Shown: positions 19,568-27,068, counted from the stretch's first letter. The stretch: DNA of 64,000 bases from Pachyseris speciosa (GCA_016490735.1 JAEMWC010000193.1:928501-992500), one strand, 5' to 3'. Notes: generated by a model from the letters alone, not told the origin. Numbers and translations: made by a program.

Positions 19568-20374
19568 ATGGATATAGAACGAATGAAAAGGCTTCTTAAA
19601 AGTGGAATTGAAGCTGGAAACAAAACAAGAGAAGTTCATGATGTTATCAAGACTTATGAATACAGAAAACAGGATGCATATGATACAACATCAGAATTGC
19701 TGAAACCCTCTATTGATGTCCAGAAGAGTGTAAAAGAAAGTGTCGACAAAAAACAGGATAAAGTCATTGAACAGTTGAAAAAAAATCAAAAAGCCTTAAC
19801 ACAAGGACTTGATGATGTTATTGAAGCTCATCGCAGAGCAATTACAATGGGAACGGAACTTCCTTTGGCAATTGAAGCACCTGAAGAAGAGGATCAGACA
19901 CCCAACATATTATCGATCGATAACTATTTCGATAAAGATGACAGAATTATATTGAAAAATAACAAGCTTTTGAAACCATCCGATTTAACTCAAGTCGCCC
20001 CACAAAAACTTCTTGAAGAAAAGGAGAAAGCTGCAGAAATTGCCAGAAATCTAGGAAGAAGAAAAAAAAAATCAATCACTCCAAAAGAAAATGAATCTCA
20101 TAAAAGAGAAATACAAACTTTGAAGAAATATAGAGATACGATTTCAGATGTATTAGCTTCTTACAAATACAAAACAGGGAAAGGAATGGGTTCAAGGGAT
20201 GTATTTTTGGGTGACATGCTTTCACGTTTACAGTTGCTTGGTGGATCTATTTCAGCCGGCAACAACAGCAAAAATGTTCAAAATGAATTCACAAAAATAT
20301 TGCATACATTGAACAGACTGGGAATCCTGAAAACCGGTGAGTTGAATAAAATAATGATGAAATATCTAATGTAA
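19568..20374 (+). CDS. Coiled-coil virion-cluster protein, 268 aa
   Basis: The first in-frame ATG is at 19568; an upstream TTG is not needed. I do not recognise the sequence. It is long, helical and highly charged, with a probable coiled coil over residues 1-85. An acidic linker follows (IEAPEEEDQTPN), then a basic patch (LGRRKKKSITPK) that could act as a nuclear signal or bind DNA, and a C-terminal helical domain (RDVFLGDMLSRLQLLGGSIS). It is the first gene of the rightward virion cluster, directly before the penton-like gene and with its own TCTA box. It is likely a structural or assembly protein. Confidence 0.75.
   Translation: MDIERMKRLLKSGIEAGNKTREVHDVIKTYEYRKQDAYDTTSELLKPSIDVQKSVKESVDKKQDKVIEQLKKNQKALTQGLDDVIEAHRRAITMGTELPLAIEAPEEEDQTPNILSIDNYFDKDDRIILKNNKLLKPSDLTQVAPQKLLEEKEKAAEIARNLGRRKKKSITPKENESHKREIQTLKKYRDTISDVLASYKYKTGKGMGSRDVFLGDMLSRLQLLGGSISAGNNSKNVQNEFTKILHTLNRLGILKTGELNKIMMKYLM
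20365..20368 (+). promoter_or_regulatory. TCTA late-type box of the penton-like gene
   Basis: TCTAATGTAAAAGTATATG; 16 nt to the A of ATG. It overlaps the end of the preceding ORF (the codon before its last Met). Confidence 0.6.
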
Positions 20375-20380
20375 AAGTAT

Positions 20381-21166
20381 ATGACAGAAATTTCATTACG
20401 ATTCAATAGTAAAAACAGAGACAAAATTGGTGTTAGTAAGAGTCATGATTTTGAAAAAAGATTCAATACACCTCTTAAATTAACGAATGATTTGAAATAT
20501 GAAATGGCTGTGAATGTTATCAATATGACATACAGTTGGTACAATATCAGAGATATTTTTGGGAATAATCAAATTAAATACAGCTATGACAAAGGTGTAA
20601 ACTGGGAAACAATAACATTCGTTAACGGGATGTATTCATACGACGATATCAATAGTTACATTCATGAGTATATGAGAAAAAATAACCATGTACTGAATCC
20701 ATCTGAAACAGACAAATCAAAATTCCTGTATGGTATTAACATGTATTTCGTTTTGTCAACATATCGCATTTTGATTGAACTTGATGAAAACTATCGAGTG
20801 GATCTGAGAAATCTTGATTTCAGAAAACTTATCGGTTTCGATTCAAAATTAGTTCCAGCCACAGAATATGGAACAAATCTACCTGATATTACAAGAGGAG
20901 TAGATGAAATTTATATCAATTGTGATATGGTGATAGATAGCATTGTTGATGGCAATAGCACAAATACAATCGCTGTTATTCCAGTCACAGATCTCGTTAG
21001 AAGTTTACCTTTCACTTACAAACCTCGTTTTCTTTCATGGAATCCTGTCTCAACACATACAATCAGCTCAATACGCTTTTATGTCACAGACTCTTCTAGA
21101 GCTCCAGTCGATTTAAACAGGATAGATTGGTATATTGAGTTATTCTTGAGAGGGACAGAATTATAA
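20381..21166 (+). CDS. Minor capsid (penton-like, single jelly-roll) protein
   Basis: This 261-aa protein starts at ATG 20381. Beta-strand-rich sequence throughout (EISLRFNSKNRD, YEMAVNVINMTYSWYNI, VDEIYINCDMVIDSIV, RPFTYK-like PFTYKPRFLSWNPV) ends in IDWYIELFLRG. The length, strand pattern and position between the ATPase and the major capsid gene are those of Polinton minor capsid/penton proteins, which sit at capsid vertices. Fibres normally attach to pentons, which fits the two fibre genes here. The family call is by pattern and synteny. Confidence 0.75.
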   Translation: MTEISLRFNSKNRDKIGVSKSHDFEKRFNTPLKLTNDLKYEMAVNVINMTYSWYNIRDIFGNNQIKYSYDKGVNWETITFVNGMYSYDDINSYIHEYMRKNNHVLNPSETDKSKFLYGINMYFVLSTYRILIELDENYRVDLRNLDFRKLIGFDSKLVPATEYGTNLPDITRGVDEIYINCDMVIDSIVDGNSTNTIAVIPVTDLVRSLPFTYKPRFLSWNPVSTHTISSIRFYVTDSSRAPVDLNRIDWYIELFLRGTEL

Positions 21167-21179
21167 AACCTAATAGTAT

Positions 21180-21422
21180 ATGAAACGGTTTGAGTTTAAA
21201 AAATATGAACAACATGGTGAAGGTATTGTGACTGATATGATCAAAACACCTGGAAAAAAAGCAGCAACAACAATTGGTGAACATGCTGGCAAAAAAGCTG
21301 GTGACAAAATCATAGAACTTTTGAAAAAGAGAAAAAGTGGAAACAAGAGTGGAACTGAGAGTGTGAGCCAGACTGGTGGTTTAATCAAAAGAAAGAGAGG
21401 CCGACCTCGTAAAATAAAATAA
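21180..21422 (+). CDS. Small basic AT-hook protein (core/packaging-like), 80 aa
   Basis: Strongly basic, with a C-terminal AT-hook (KRKRGRPRK) and a Lys-rich middle (ELLKKRKSGNK). It also has an alanine/glycine-rich helix. It lies between the two capsid genes, 13 bp after the penton-like gene and 22 bp before the major capsid gene. It plausibly condenses virion DNA, like the small basic core proteins of adenoviruses. The upstream box is CCTA rather than TCTA (21169-21172). No specific family is recognised. Confidence 0.65.
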   Translation: MKRFEFKKYEQHGEGIVTDMIKTPGKKAATTIGEHAGKKAGDKIIELLKKRKSGNKSGTESVSQTGGLIKRKRGRPRKIK

Positions 21423-21428
21423 CTTTTA

Positions 21429-21432
21429 TCTA
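21429..21432 (+). promoter_or_regulatory. TCTA late-type box of the major capsid gene
   Basis: TCTAACACAATAATATATG; 16 nt to the A of ATG. The first ten bases equal those before the 268-aa gene (TCTAACACAA). Confidence 0.7.
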
Positions 21433-21444
21433 ACACAATAATAT

Positions 21445-22734
21445 ATGTCAAACTATCGTGACTCAAAATATATCGAAAGATATGAAGATGTAGTGTTCGA
21501 ACTAGAGACAGCACTTAATACTGTAGTAGCAAACGATGCTCATCAGAGGAAAACAGGTTACCGTTTCGTTGTTGATAACAGTGGAGAGACTACACCATTT
21601 GACTGGTATAATGCCCGTTTTAATGTTATTTTCATTGTAAAGAAGCTTGCAGATGGAGCTGACATTGCTGCAGGAGATCGAAATGGTATCGTTAATTCAG
21701 TTCACGCTCTTATTAACACTATTAATGTGAAAATGAATGGTATTGATGTTTATGAATGCCGAGACGCTAACCAGGCCACAAATATTAAGTCATTGCTTGA
21801 GTATTCACAGGGTTATGCTGTAAGTCAGGGAACCAATGAGTTCTTCTATCTTGACGACAAAAGACAAGCTGATGATAGAGTTGCCCAGGTGGCTACTTAT
21901 AACAAAGGTTTCGCAGCTCGCAAAGCACTGTTGAATGGTGCAGCTGGTGAAGTAAATGTAGAGCTTGCATTGAACAGATACGGTTTTTTCAAGAGCTTTT
22001 GGGATGAGCTTATGCCTAACTCAAAAATAGAGTTGAACCTGACACTTGAAAGTGATGACAATATGATTTGGCAAGCTGCTGATGAATGTCGTGTGGTACT
22101 AACTAAATTCCAGCTAATTGTTCCTCGTATTATTTTTAATTCTACGGGAAAGTCTTTGTACATGAGCAAGTATCTTGACAACAGAAAGTGGACTTACATG
22201 AGAGAAATGGTCGAGAGAGGCAATTCAACGAGACAACAGACAGCCAATTTCCGTATTTCCACAGGAATAAACAAACCCAGGCATGTCTTTGTATTCATCA
22301 TCAATGATGCTAATGATTCTGATCAGACAGCCAATAAATTTCTCTATAACACATTCTCAGTTGTAAATAACCGAACTTTGACTGATTGTTATCTTGAAGT
22401 TGGCAATGGTAATGATTATCCAGAGGTTCATTATAAACCATCAACAGAACCAACAAGAGTATTTAGAGATGTTTTGAAATATGTTCAAGCTGTAAATGAT
22501 TTCAGTGAAAGTACCCTTCTTAACAGGGGCAATTTCGGTACAATATTCCCTTTTGTTTATTTTGATTTGACGAAACAGAAACAGGATATCAAAGATGGAA
22601 TGACAAAACTGACTTTCAAATACACTTTGAGTGCTGCAACAAATGCTGATTACAGTGTGTATGCACTGGTCCTCTATGAGCAGGATATTGAGATGAGAAA
22701 GACTGATGGAAAATTAATTCTGAGATCAATGTAA
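21445..22734 (+). CDS. Major capsid protein, double jelly-roll type
   Basis: This 429-aa protein is beta-rich in two halves. The first includes FDWYNARFNVIFIVKKLADG and INTINVKMNGIDVYE. The second includes INKPRHVFVFIINDANDSD, an N-rich loop, YLEVGNGNDYPEVHYKPS and FDLTKQKQDIKDGMTKLTFKYTLS. The region around the YP motif followed by a long helix (RVFRDVLKYVQAVND) is characteristic of Polinton/adenovirus-lineage capsid proteins. The gene lies after the penton-like gene and before the protease gene, as in other Polintons. It would form the icosahedral shell. It is somewhat short but within the range of compact members. Confidence 0.8.
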   Translation: MSNYRDSKYIERYEDVVFELETALNTVVANDAHQRKTGYRFVVDNSGETTPFDWYNARFNVIFIVKKLADGADIAAGDRNGIVNSVHALINTINVKMNGIDVYECRDANQATNIKSLLEYSQGYAVSQGTNEFFYLDDKRQADDRVAQVATYNKGFAARKALLNGAAGEVNVELALNRYGFFKSFWDELMPNSKIELNLTLESDDNMIWQAADECRVVLTKFQLIVPRIIFNSTGKSLYMSKYLDNRKWTYMREMVERGNSTRQQTANFRISTGINKPRHVFVFIINDANDSDQTANKFLYNTFSVVNNRTLTDCYLEVGNGNDYPEVHYKPSTEPTRVFRDVLKYVQAVNDFSESTLLNRGNFGTIFPFVYFDLTKQKQDIKDGMTKLTFKYTLSAATNADYSVYALVLYEQDIEMRKTDGKLILRSM

Positions 22735-22820
22735 ATTAAATAATTAAATTAAATAAATTAAATAAATTAAATTAATTGATTGTTTTATATTAAATACAAT
22801 TTAGTATAAACATATATTAT
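22735..22820. other. Low-complexity AT-only spacer
   Basis: The spacer repeats TTAAATAA-type sequence between the major capsid and protease genes. No TCTA box is present, so the protease may be read from the capsid message or from an AT-rich start. Confidence 0.5.
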
Positions 22821-24143
22821 ATGACTACTTATCATCCTCATGGAGTGAAACTTTCACAGGGTCAGAAACAAAAGCTAGCAAAAGCTTATGCAACAAATTC
22901 GCCTGTAACAATCAGGTTCACACATAGTGAATTGTCTGGTGGTGATCAACTAATGTTGACTAAGAGACAAATCAACAAACTGATTAAATCAAGTAGATCA
23001 GGAAAAGGTTCAGACATCAAGATATCAAAAAATCAAATCAGAAAAGCAGTTGTAGAAGGAGGCTCTCTTTGGTCCAGTCTTTTTTCACTTGGAACTAAAC
23101 TTCTGCCTTATGCTACCAGAGCTGCATCAAAAGCTATCCCAGCGTTGGCTACAGGTGCAATAAGTCAACTTGGTAGTCTTGGTATTGACAAATTATTTGG
23201 CAGCAAGAAAGGAAGTGGAAAAACAGGTGGTTTTATGATTCCTAATAATAATCTGCCTCAATTACTGAGCTTAGGTAACTTGCTCACAAAAGGACAGCTA
23301 TCACAGATAATGAGCAAATTGCAGTCTGGTGGTGATGTTGTTATCAGACCCACAAAAGCGCAGACTGGACGGGGGATTGCGTCAATTCTTGCAAGCATTG
23401 GTATTCCTTTAGCCATAGAAGCAATTAGAAAATTAACTGGAAAAGGTTTGCATGTTGAAAGCAGCCGTCCAAGACGGTCATTAGATGTTCACGTTCCAGA
23501 TCATATTATGAAAAAAAGAGGTGGGAAACATGCTATGATTCCATGGCAATCCCCTCCTGTTTTTGGTACATGGGATAACCCAATAGGCATGGGAATGAAA
23601 AAAAAAAAGAAAAACCAAAGGAAAAGGACTTCTACTGGGCAAAAACAGTCCATTCAATTCAATCCCCATACTAGGAACCATTTTGTAAATAAACCCTTAT
23701 CCAACTTTGATTTAATCAATTGGGTTAAACAACTTGGAATAAAACATTTTAGAGGAGTATTTTCAAGAGACAATCTGCCGAACCTGATGAGAAACAATGA
23801 ATGTGGGATAGTCAATCTTGATTCCAAAATTGGACCAGGTACTCATTGGGTATGTTATCGGAATTTCAAAAATGATAGATACTGTGAATACTTTGACTCA
23901 TTTGGTTTAATGATGCCAACAGAAGTACAGAAATACATGGCTACAAGTGGAAGACAACTTGAATACTCTGGTGATGAGATACAAGAAAGGGAATCAGTAT
24001 TGTGTGGATATTGGTGTTTATACTATCTTCTCGAGAGACAGAATGGTAAATCGATTCTGAACACAATACATAATGCTGAATTTGATCCAACAGACACAAG
24101 AGTCAATCACAGATTCATTATAGATTACTTTGAAAATATCTAA
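22821..24143 (+). CDS. Membrane-active minor capsid domain fused to adenain-like cysteine protease
   Basis: This 440-aa protein has a hydrophobic, amphipathic N-terminal half (SLWSSLFSLGTKLLPYATRA; LASIGIPLAIEAIRKL) with Gly-Gly sites such as ELSGGD and LQSGGD that fit adenain-type cleavage. A basic linker follows (GMKKKKKNQRKRTS). The C-terminal 160 residues carry the catalytic residues of C5-like proteases: His342 in GTHWVCY, Asp359 in YFDSFG and Cys395 in LCGYWC. Separate genes encode the protease and the pVI-like lytic factor in adenoviruses, so this is a fusion or polyprotein that may self-process. It acts in capsid maturation. Confidence 0.8.
   Translation: MTTYHPHGVKLSQGQKQKLAKAYATNSPVTIRFTHSELSGGDQLMLTKRQINKLIKSSRSGKGSDIKISKNQIRKAVVEGGSLWSSLFSLGTKLLPYATRAASKAIPALATGAISQLGSLGIDKLFGSKKGSGKTGGFMIPNNNLPQLLSLGNLLTKGQLSQIMSKLQSGGDVVIRPTKAQTGRGIASILASIGIPLAIEAIRKLTGKGLHVESSRPRRSLDVHVPDHIMKKRGGKHAMIPWQSPPVFGTWDNPIGMGMKKKKKNQRKRTSTGQKQSIQFNPHTRNHFVNKPLSNFDLINWVKQLGIKHFRGVFSRDNLPNLMRNNECGIVNLDSKIGPGTHWVCYRNFKNDRYCEYFDSFGLMMPTEVQKYMATSGRQLEYSGDEIQERESVLCGYWCLYYLLERQNGKSILNTIHNAEFDPTDTRVNHRFIIDYFENI
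24139..24142 (+). promoter_or_regulatory. TCTA box of the 52-aa zinc-ribbon gene
   Basis: TCTAACTTATATGTATAATG, 17 nt to the A of ATG, overlapping the stop codon of the protease gene. Confidence 0.6.
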
Positions 24144-24155
24144 CTTATATGTATA

Positions 24156-24314
24156 ATGGTAAAATCATATTGTGTGAAACAGAAGAAAGTCACTGAATGT
24201 GTACCAGGAAGTGAAAGATATCAAAAGACAAAAAATGGTCGAACTGTGATGAAATGTACTTGTGCTGAATGTGGAATCACAAAGACTAAATTTGTCAGAA
24301 ATCGGGGAAACTAA
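24156..24314 (+). CDS. Small zinc-ribbon protein, 52 aa (DUF5679-like)
   Basis: A 52-residue ORF with YCVKQKKVTEC near the start, then KTKNGRTVMKCTCAECGITK and a basic tail. The pattern Y-C-V-K ... K-N-G-R ... C-x-C-x-x-C-G is that of small zinc-ribbon proteins seen in large DNA viruses and phages (DUF5679 type). The second Cys of the first pair is replaced by Gln (YCVKQ instead of YCVKC), although Cys15 could substitute. It has its own TCTA box and starts 12 bp after the protease gene. Confidence 0.65.
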   Translation: MVKSYCVKQKKVTECVPGSERYQKTKNGRTVMKCTCAECGITKTKFVRNRGN

Positions 24315-24317
24315 TTA

Positions 24318-24337
24318 GCCCGTCTGAAGGGGCGGGC
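24318..24337 (+). promoter_or_regulatory. GC-rich hairpin before the PLA2-like gene
   Basis: GCCCGTCT-GAAG-GGGCGGGC folds into an 8-bp stem (two G-U pairs) with a GAAG loop, 21 nt before the ATG. It stands out in an AT-rich element. It could mark the end of the upstream message or affect translation of the next gene. Confidence 0.5.
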
Positions 24338-24358
24338 ATACTAGATTCAGCTGCTGAT

Positions 24359-25096
24359 ATGGCACTGACAGGATTCTTAGAACATGGAGTCCCTTATTTA
24401 GCAAAAAAAGGTGTAGAAATGGGAAGATATTATGCATCAGAAGCAATGAGAAATCCAAAGCTGCAAAAGAAATTAATTGACAAAGGACTTTCCCTCGCAA
24501 AGCCTGCAATCACAAAGGTTGGTAAAGAAGGCTTAATGCAATTGAGCACTGCTATTAGACCCAAACGCTCTGACAAGAAAAAAATGTATAAAACGGATAT
24601 TGCTGGAGTTGATTATACACGTGGTGGCTCATTGCTTGGAGATATCATGTATGCAAAACCAGAAGATATACAAAAATGGGTAGCTAAAATCAATAAAATG
24701 GGAGGCGCGATTGATATCCATAAGGTAATTGGAAAGCTTCCTAAACCAAAAGCAGGTTGGACTCCAAGTAAGTATAAGTATATGGGACCATACAATCCAT
24801 TGCATGAACAACTGGAATATGATCCATTGACTGGTGAGGTCTTGAAATGGAATGTACAACCTTACAATAAGGTGGATGAAATAGCAGCTTACCACGATAT
24901 TTGTTATGATATGGGAAAAAATAAAGGCGATTGTGATAGAACAATGGTCGAGTCACTAGATCAAATACCATATGGTGAGATGCCAAAATGGGGTCAAACA
25001 GCTAGATTCTTAATCGATAAAAAACAGAAACTTGGTCTCGGTGTTTCAAAAAACGGAAAAAGCCGTCGAGTGAAGAAAACTGGCAAGAAAAACTAG
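24359..25096 (+). CDS. PLA2-like capsid-associated protein; 0-frame of a -1 frameshift pair
   Basis: This is a 245-aa protein. The C-terminal half has a parvovirus-VP1-like phospholipase A2 pattern: YMGPYNPLHEQ as the calcium-loop-like part and AAYHDICYDMGKNKGDCD with the catalytic His-Asp (about residues 176-192). The N-terminal half is amphipathic and helical (HGVPYLAKKGVEMGRYYAS). Such enzymes breach endosomal membranes during entry in parvoviruses (established); here the role is inferred. The tail (about 25 residues) is very basic. It contains the A AAA AAC heptamer at 25048-25054, and the last 76 nt overlap the open integrase frame. Confidence 0.75.
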   Translation: MALTGFLEHGVPYLAKKGVEMGRYYASEAMRNPKLQKKLIDKGLSLAKPAITKVGKEGLMQLSTAIRPKRSDKKKMYKTDIAGVDYTRGGSLLGDIMYAKPEDIQKWVAKINKMGGAIDIHKVIGKLPKPKAGWTPSKYKYMGPYNPLHEQLEYDPLTGEVLKWNVQPYNKVDEIAAYHDICYDMGKNKGDCDRTMVESLDQIPYGEMPKWGQTARFLIDKKQKLGLGVSKNGKSRRVKKTGKKN

Positions 25097-26016
25097 CTGA
25101 TGAATTACATGCACCCATAAAACGAAATTTCACTCGGCGGCGTGTGATTGTAAATAAAATTGATGAAATATGGGCAAGTGATCTAGTTGAAATGCAACAG
25201 TTCAGTAAATGGAATAAAGGTTATCGATATCTTCTTATGGTTATTGATGTCTTCAGCAAATATGGTTGGATTGTCCCATTGAAGGATAAGAAAGGTGAAT
25301 CTGTCACTGAAGCATTCAAATCAATATTCAAGGAAGGCAGAAAACCACAGTATTTATGGGTCGACAAGGGAAAAGAGTTTTACAACAAACACTTGAAGGA
25401 CTTGCTAGAGAAACATAGTGTACAGATGTACTCAACTGAGAATGAAGAGAAGTCATCAGTAGTTGAAAGATGGAATAGGACAATTAAATCCAAAATGTGG
25501 AAGCAGTTCACTGTTCAAGGTAATACACAGTATTTAGACATGTTACCAAAATTAGTGAAACAGTATAATAATACCAAACATTCAAGCACAAAGATGACAC
25601 CCGTTGAAGCATCTGATAAGAGGAATGAAGGAACTGTTTACTTCAATTTGTATGGTGATATGAAAACATTAAAACAGAAACCGAAATTCAAAATAGGTGA
25701 TAAGGTTCGAATATCTAAGTATAAACGGAATGTGTTCGACAAGGGCTATACACCAAATTGGACTGAAGAAGTGTTTACAGTTGATAAAATCCAGTACACT
25801 AATCCAATAGCATACAAACTAAAAGATCTTAGAGGAGAAGATATTGAAGGGAGTTTTTATGAAGCTGAATTATTGAAAGCCAGACAGGATGTTTTCCGTA
25901 TTGATAAAGTCATTCGCAGAGATTACAAGAAGAAACAAGCTTTGGTGAAGTGGAAGGGTTACAGTGACGAATTTAACAGTTGGATACCGTTCAAGGATTT
26001 AAAAGACATATTATAA
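25021..26016 (+). CDS. Retroviral-type integrase with chromodomain, probably made as a -1 frameshift product
   Basis: The open frame begins after a stop at 25018-25020. It has no ATG until 25192, which would remove the first catalytic Asp (in WASDLVEM, codon 25180). A family-typical N-terminus (EKLADELHAPIKRNF) lies upstream of the GTG at 25144, so translation must enter from the PLA2 frame or start at a non-ATG codon. The DDE core includes Asp in YLWVDKGKEF (25363) and Glu in SVVERWNRT (25465), 33 residues apart. An SH3-like basic region follows, then a C-terminal chromodomain (FRIDKVIRRDYKKKQALVKW...YSDEFNSW). It catalyses genomic insertion, giving the 6-bp duplication seen. Confidence 0.88.
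   Translation, partial: KTETWSRCFKKRKKPSSEENWQEKLADELHAPIKRNFTRRRVIVNKIDEIWASDLVEMQQFSKWNKGYRYLLMVIDVFSKYGWIVPLKDKKGESVTEAFKSIFKEGRKPQYLWVDKGKEFYNKHLKDLLEKHSVQMYSTENEEKSSVVERWNRTIKSKMWKQFTVQGNTQYLDMLPKLVKQYNNTKHSSTKMTPVEASDKRNEGTVYFNLYGDMKTLKQKPKFKIGDKVRISKYKRNVFDKGYTPNWTEEVFTVDKIQYTNPIAYKLKDLRGEDIEGSFYEAELLKARQDVFRIDKVIRRDYKKKQALVKWKGYSDEFNSWIPFKDLKDIL
25048..25054 (+). promoter_or_regulatory. -1 ribosomal frameshift slippery site A AAA AAC
   Basis: In the PLA2 frame the codons are TCA AAA AAC, so the heptamer A AAA AAC is correctly phased for X XXY YYZ slippage. The same heptamer serves in retroviral gag-pro shifts (established). A -1 shift leads into the integrase frame, which is open from 25021. 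Confidence 0.75.
25062..25141 (+). promoter_or_regulatory. Frameshift-stimulating stem-loop
   Basis: Arm 25062-25074 (GCCGTCGAGTGAA) pairs with 25129-25141 (TTCACTCGGCGGC). That is 13 consecutive pairs with one G-U, plus a possible 14th G-U. The spacer from the slippery site is 7 nt, within the usual range. The loop is 54 nt and may allow a pseudoknot. Confidence 0.75.
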
Positions 26017-26169
26017 AGAGAAAATTATCTAACATATATGTGAGTAGACCCTACAGTAGTACATACTGTCATTTGCTATTATGTAGCCAAGAATATTATT
26101 ATTCCTGACTATATTTAAACACAGGTCGAAAATGAATTAAAAAATAAATTATTATAATATAATATACAA
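26017..26169. promoter_or_regulatory. Intergenic region with orphan TCTA box and shared early-type box
   Basis: TCTAACATATATG at 26028-26040 copies the late-box layout, but its ATG is followed at once by TGA. It may be a relic or a transcript leader. The early-type box lies at 26111-26134. Confidence 0.45.
26111..26134 (+). promoter_or_regulatory. Early-type promoter box of the BRO/nuclease gene
   Basis: ATATTTAAACACAGGTCGAAAATG, 59 nt before the ATG. It matches the box before the polymerase gene (27314-27336) in nearly all positions and contains a TATA-like TATTTAAA. Confidence 0.65.
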
Positions 26170-27051
26170 ATGCAAAAATATTCCTACAATAATAAAGAAT
26201 TGGATGTATCAATAGATTGCTATCTTGATGATAACAATGACATTTGGTTCAGAGGAAGAGACATAGCTATTATTCTCGACTATAAAAATCCACAAAAGGC
26301 AATCAAGGATCATGTTTTATCTGATGATAGAATCTTAAGAGACCACAAAATAAGCATAAATTCACGATGTAACAAAACGGTCCCTCGTGCTGAGGCCACT
26401 GATTCACGATGTAACAAAACGGTCCCTCGTGCTGAGGCCACTGATTCACGATGTAACAAAACGTTACCTCGTGCTGAGACCATTGAAAAAACTTTCAAAT
26501 GTTTTTTTATAAATGAATCAGGATTTTATTCACTAATACTGTCCTCTAAAAAACAGGAAGCAGCAAAATTTAAACATTGGGTTACATCTAAAGTGTTGCC
26601 ATCAATCAGAAAACAGGGGTATTACAATCAGTTCAATGACAGAAATAATAACATGCTGATGATTGAAAGTGAAGATGATCTGCATTATAAGATTGTTTCA
26701 TTCATCAGAAAGAAATATGAAGGTGCATTAATGGTGGCGGGATTAGGTGAAAATCAAATAAGCCCGAACATTAGAATCAGAAGTTATAAGAAAGGATATA
26801 TGGCTGGACAATGTGATTTAATGCTAATGAATCCCACAAGAAAACACAGCGCTCTTTGTCTTGAATTCAAAAGCCCAACAGGTGTGTATAAAGTGTCAGA
26901 CAAACAGTCTGATATGAAGCTAATGTATGAGAAAAACAACTGCAAATACATCATGAGCAATAGTTTCGAAGACTTGATTCATGAAATAACTAAACACATG
27001 GAAGAAAGCAAATTATACTTATCAAGAAGAGAAAGATATTTAAAAAAATAA
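26170..27051 (+). CDS. BRO-N domain protein with C-terminal VRR-NUC-like nuclease
   Basis: This is a 293-aa protein. Residues 1-55 and about 110-150 form a BRO-N domain (IWFRGRDIAIILDYKNPQKAI; FFINESGFYSLILSSKKQEA; WVTSKVLPSIRKQG), a DNA-binding module of DNA viruses. Between its halves are three 14-residue repeats (SRCNKTVPRAEATD). From about residue 165 a PD-(D/E)XK nuclease of VRR-NUC type follows, with GYMAGQCDLMLMN and CLEFKSPTG carrying Asp, Glu and Lys, then a D-K-Q motif. The repeats sit in a variable loop, so the fold could survive. It may act in genome replication or resolution. The upstream box is shared with the polymerase gene. Confidence 0.75.
   Translation: MQKYSYNNKELDVSIDCYLDDNNDIWFRGRDIAIILDYKNPQKAIKDHVLSDDRILRDHKISINSRCNKTVPRAEATDSRCNKTVPRAEATDSRCNKTLPRAETIEKTFKCFFINESGFYSLILSSKKQEAAKFKHWVTSKVLPSIRKQGYYNQFNDRNNNMLMIESEDDLHYKIVSFIRKKYEGALMVAGLGENQISPNIRIRSYKKGYMAGQCDLMLMNPTRKHSALCLEFKSPTGVYKVSDKQSDMKLMYEKNNCKYIMSNSFEDLIHEITKHMEESKLYLSRRERYLKK
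26359..26484 (+). repeat. Three 42-bp in-frame tandem repeats inside the BRO-N gene
   Basis: Units 26359-26400, 26401-26442 and 26443-26484. The first two differ by a single base and the third by five more. Each contains the near-palindrome CCTCGTGCTGAGG. Confidence 0.9.
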
Positions 27052-27068
27052 AAATATATAGATTATAT

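Noticed and set aside
25075..25153. A firm pseudoknot downstream of the frameshift site
   Set aside because: Only a weak 5-bp A/T-rich pairing (TTACA with TGTAA) was found between the loop and the 3' flank; the simple stem-loop is enough.
25144..26016. Integrase starting at GTG 25144
   Set aside because: Family-typical sequence continues upstream in the same open frame, and an animal gene is unlikely to use GTG; the frameshift signal explains entry into this frame.
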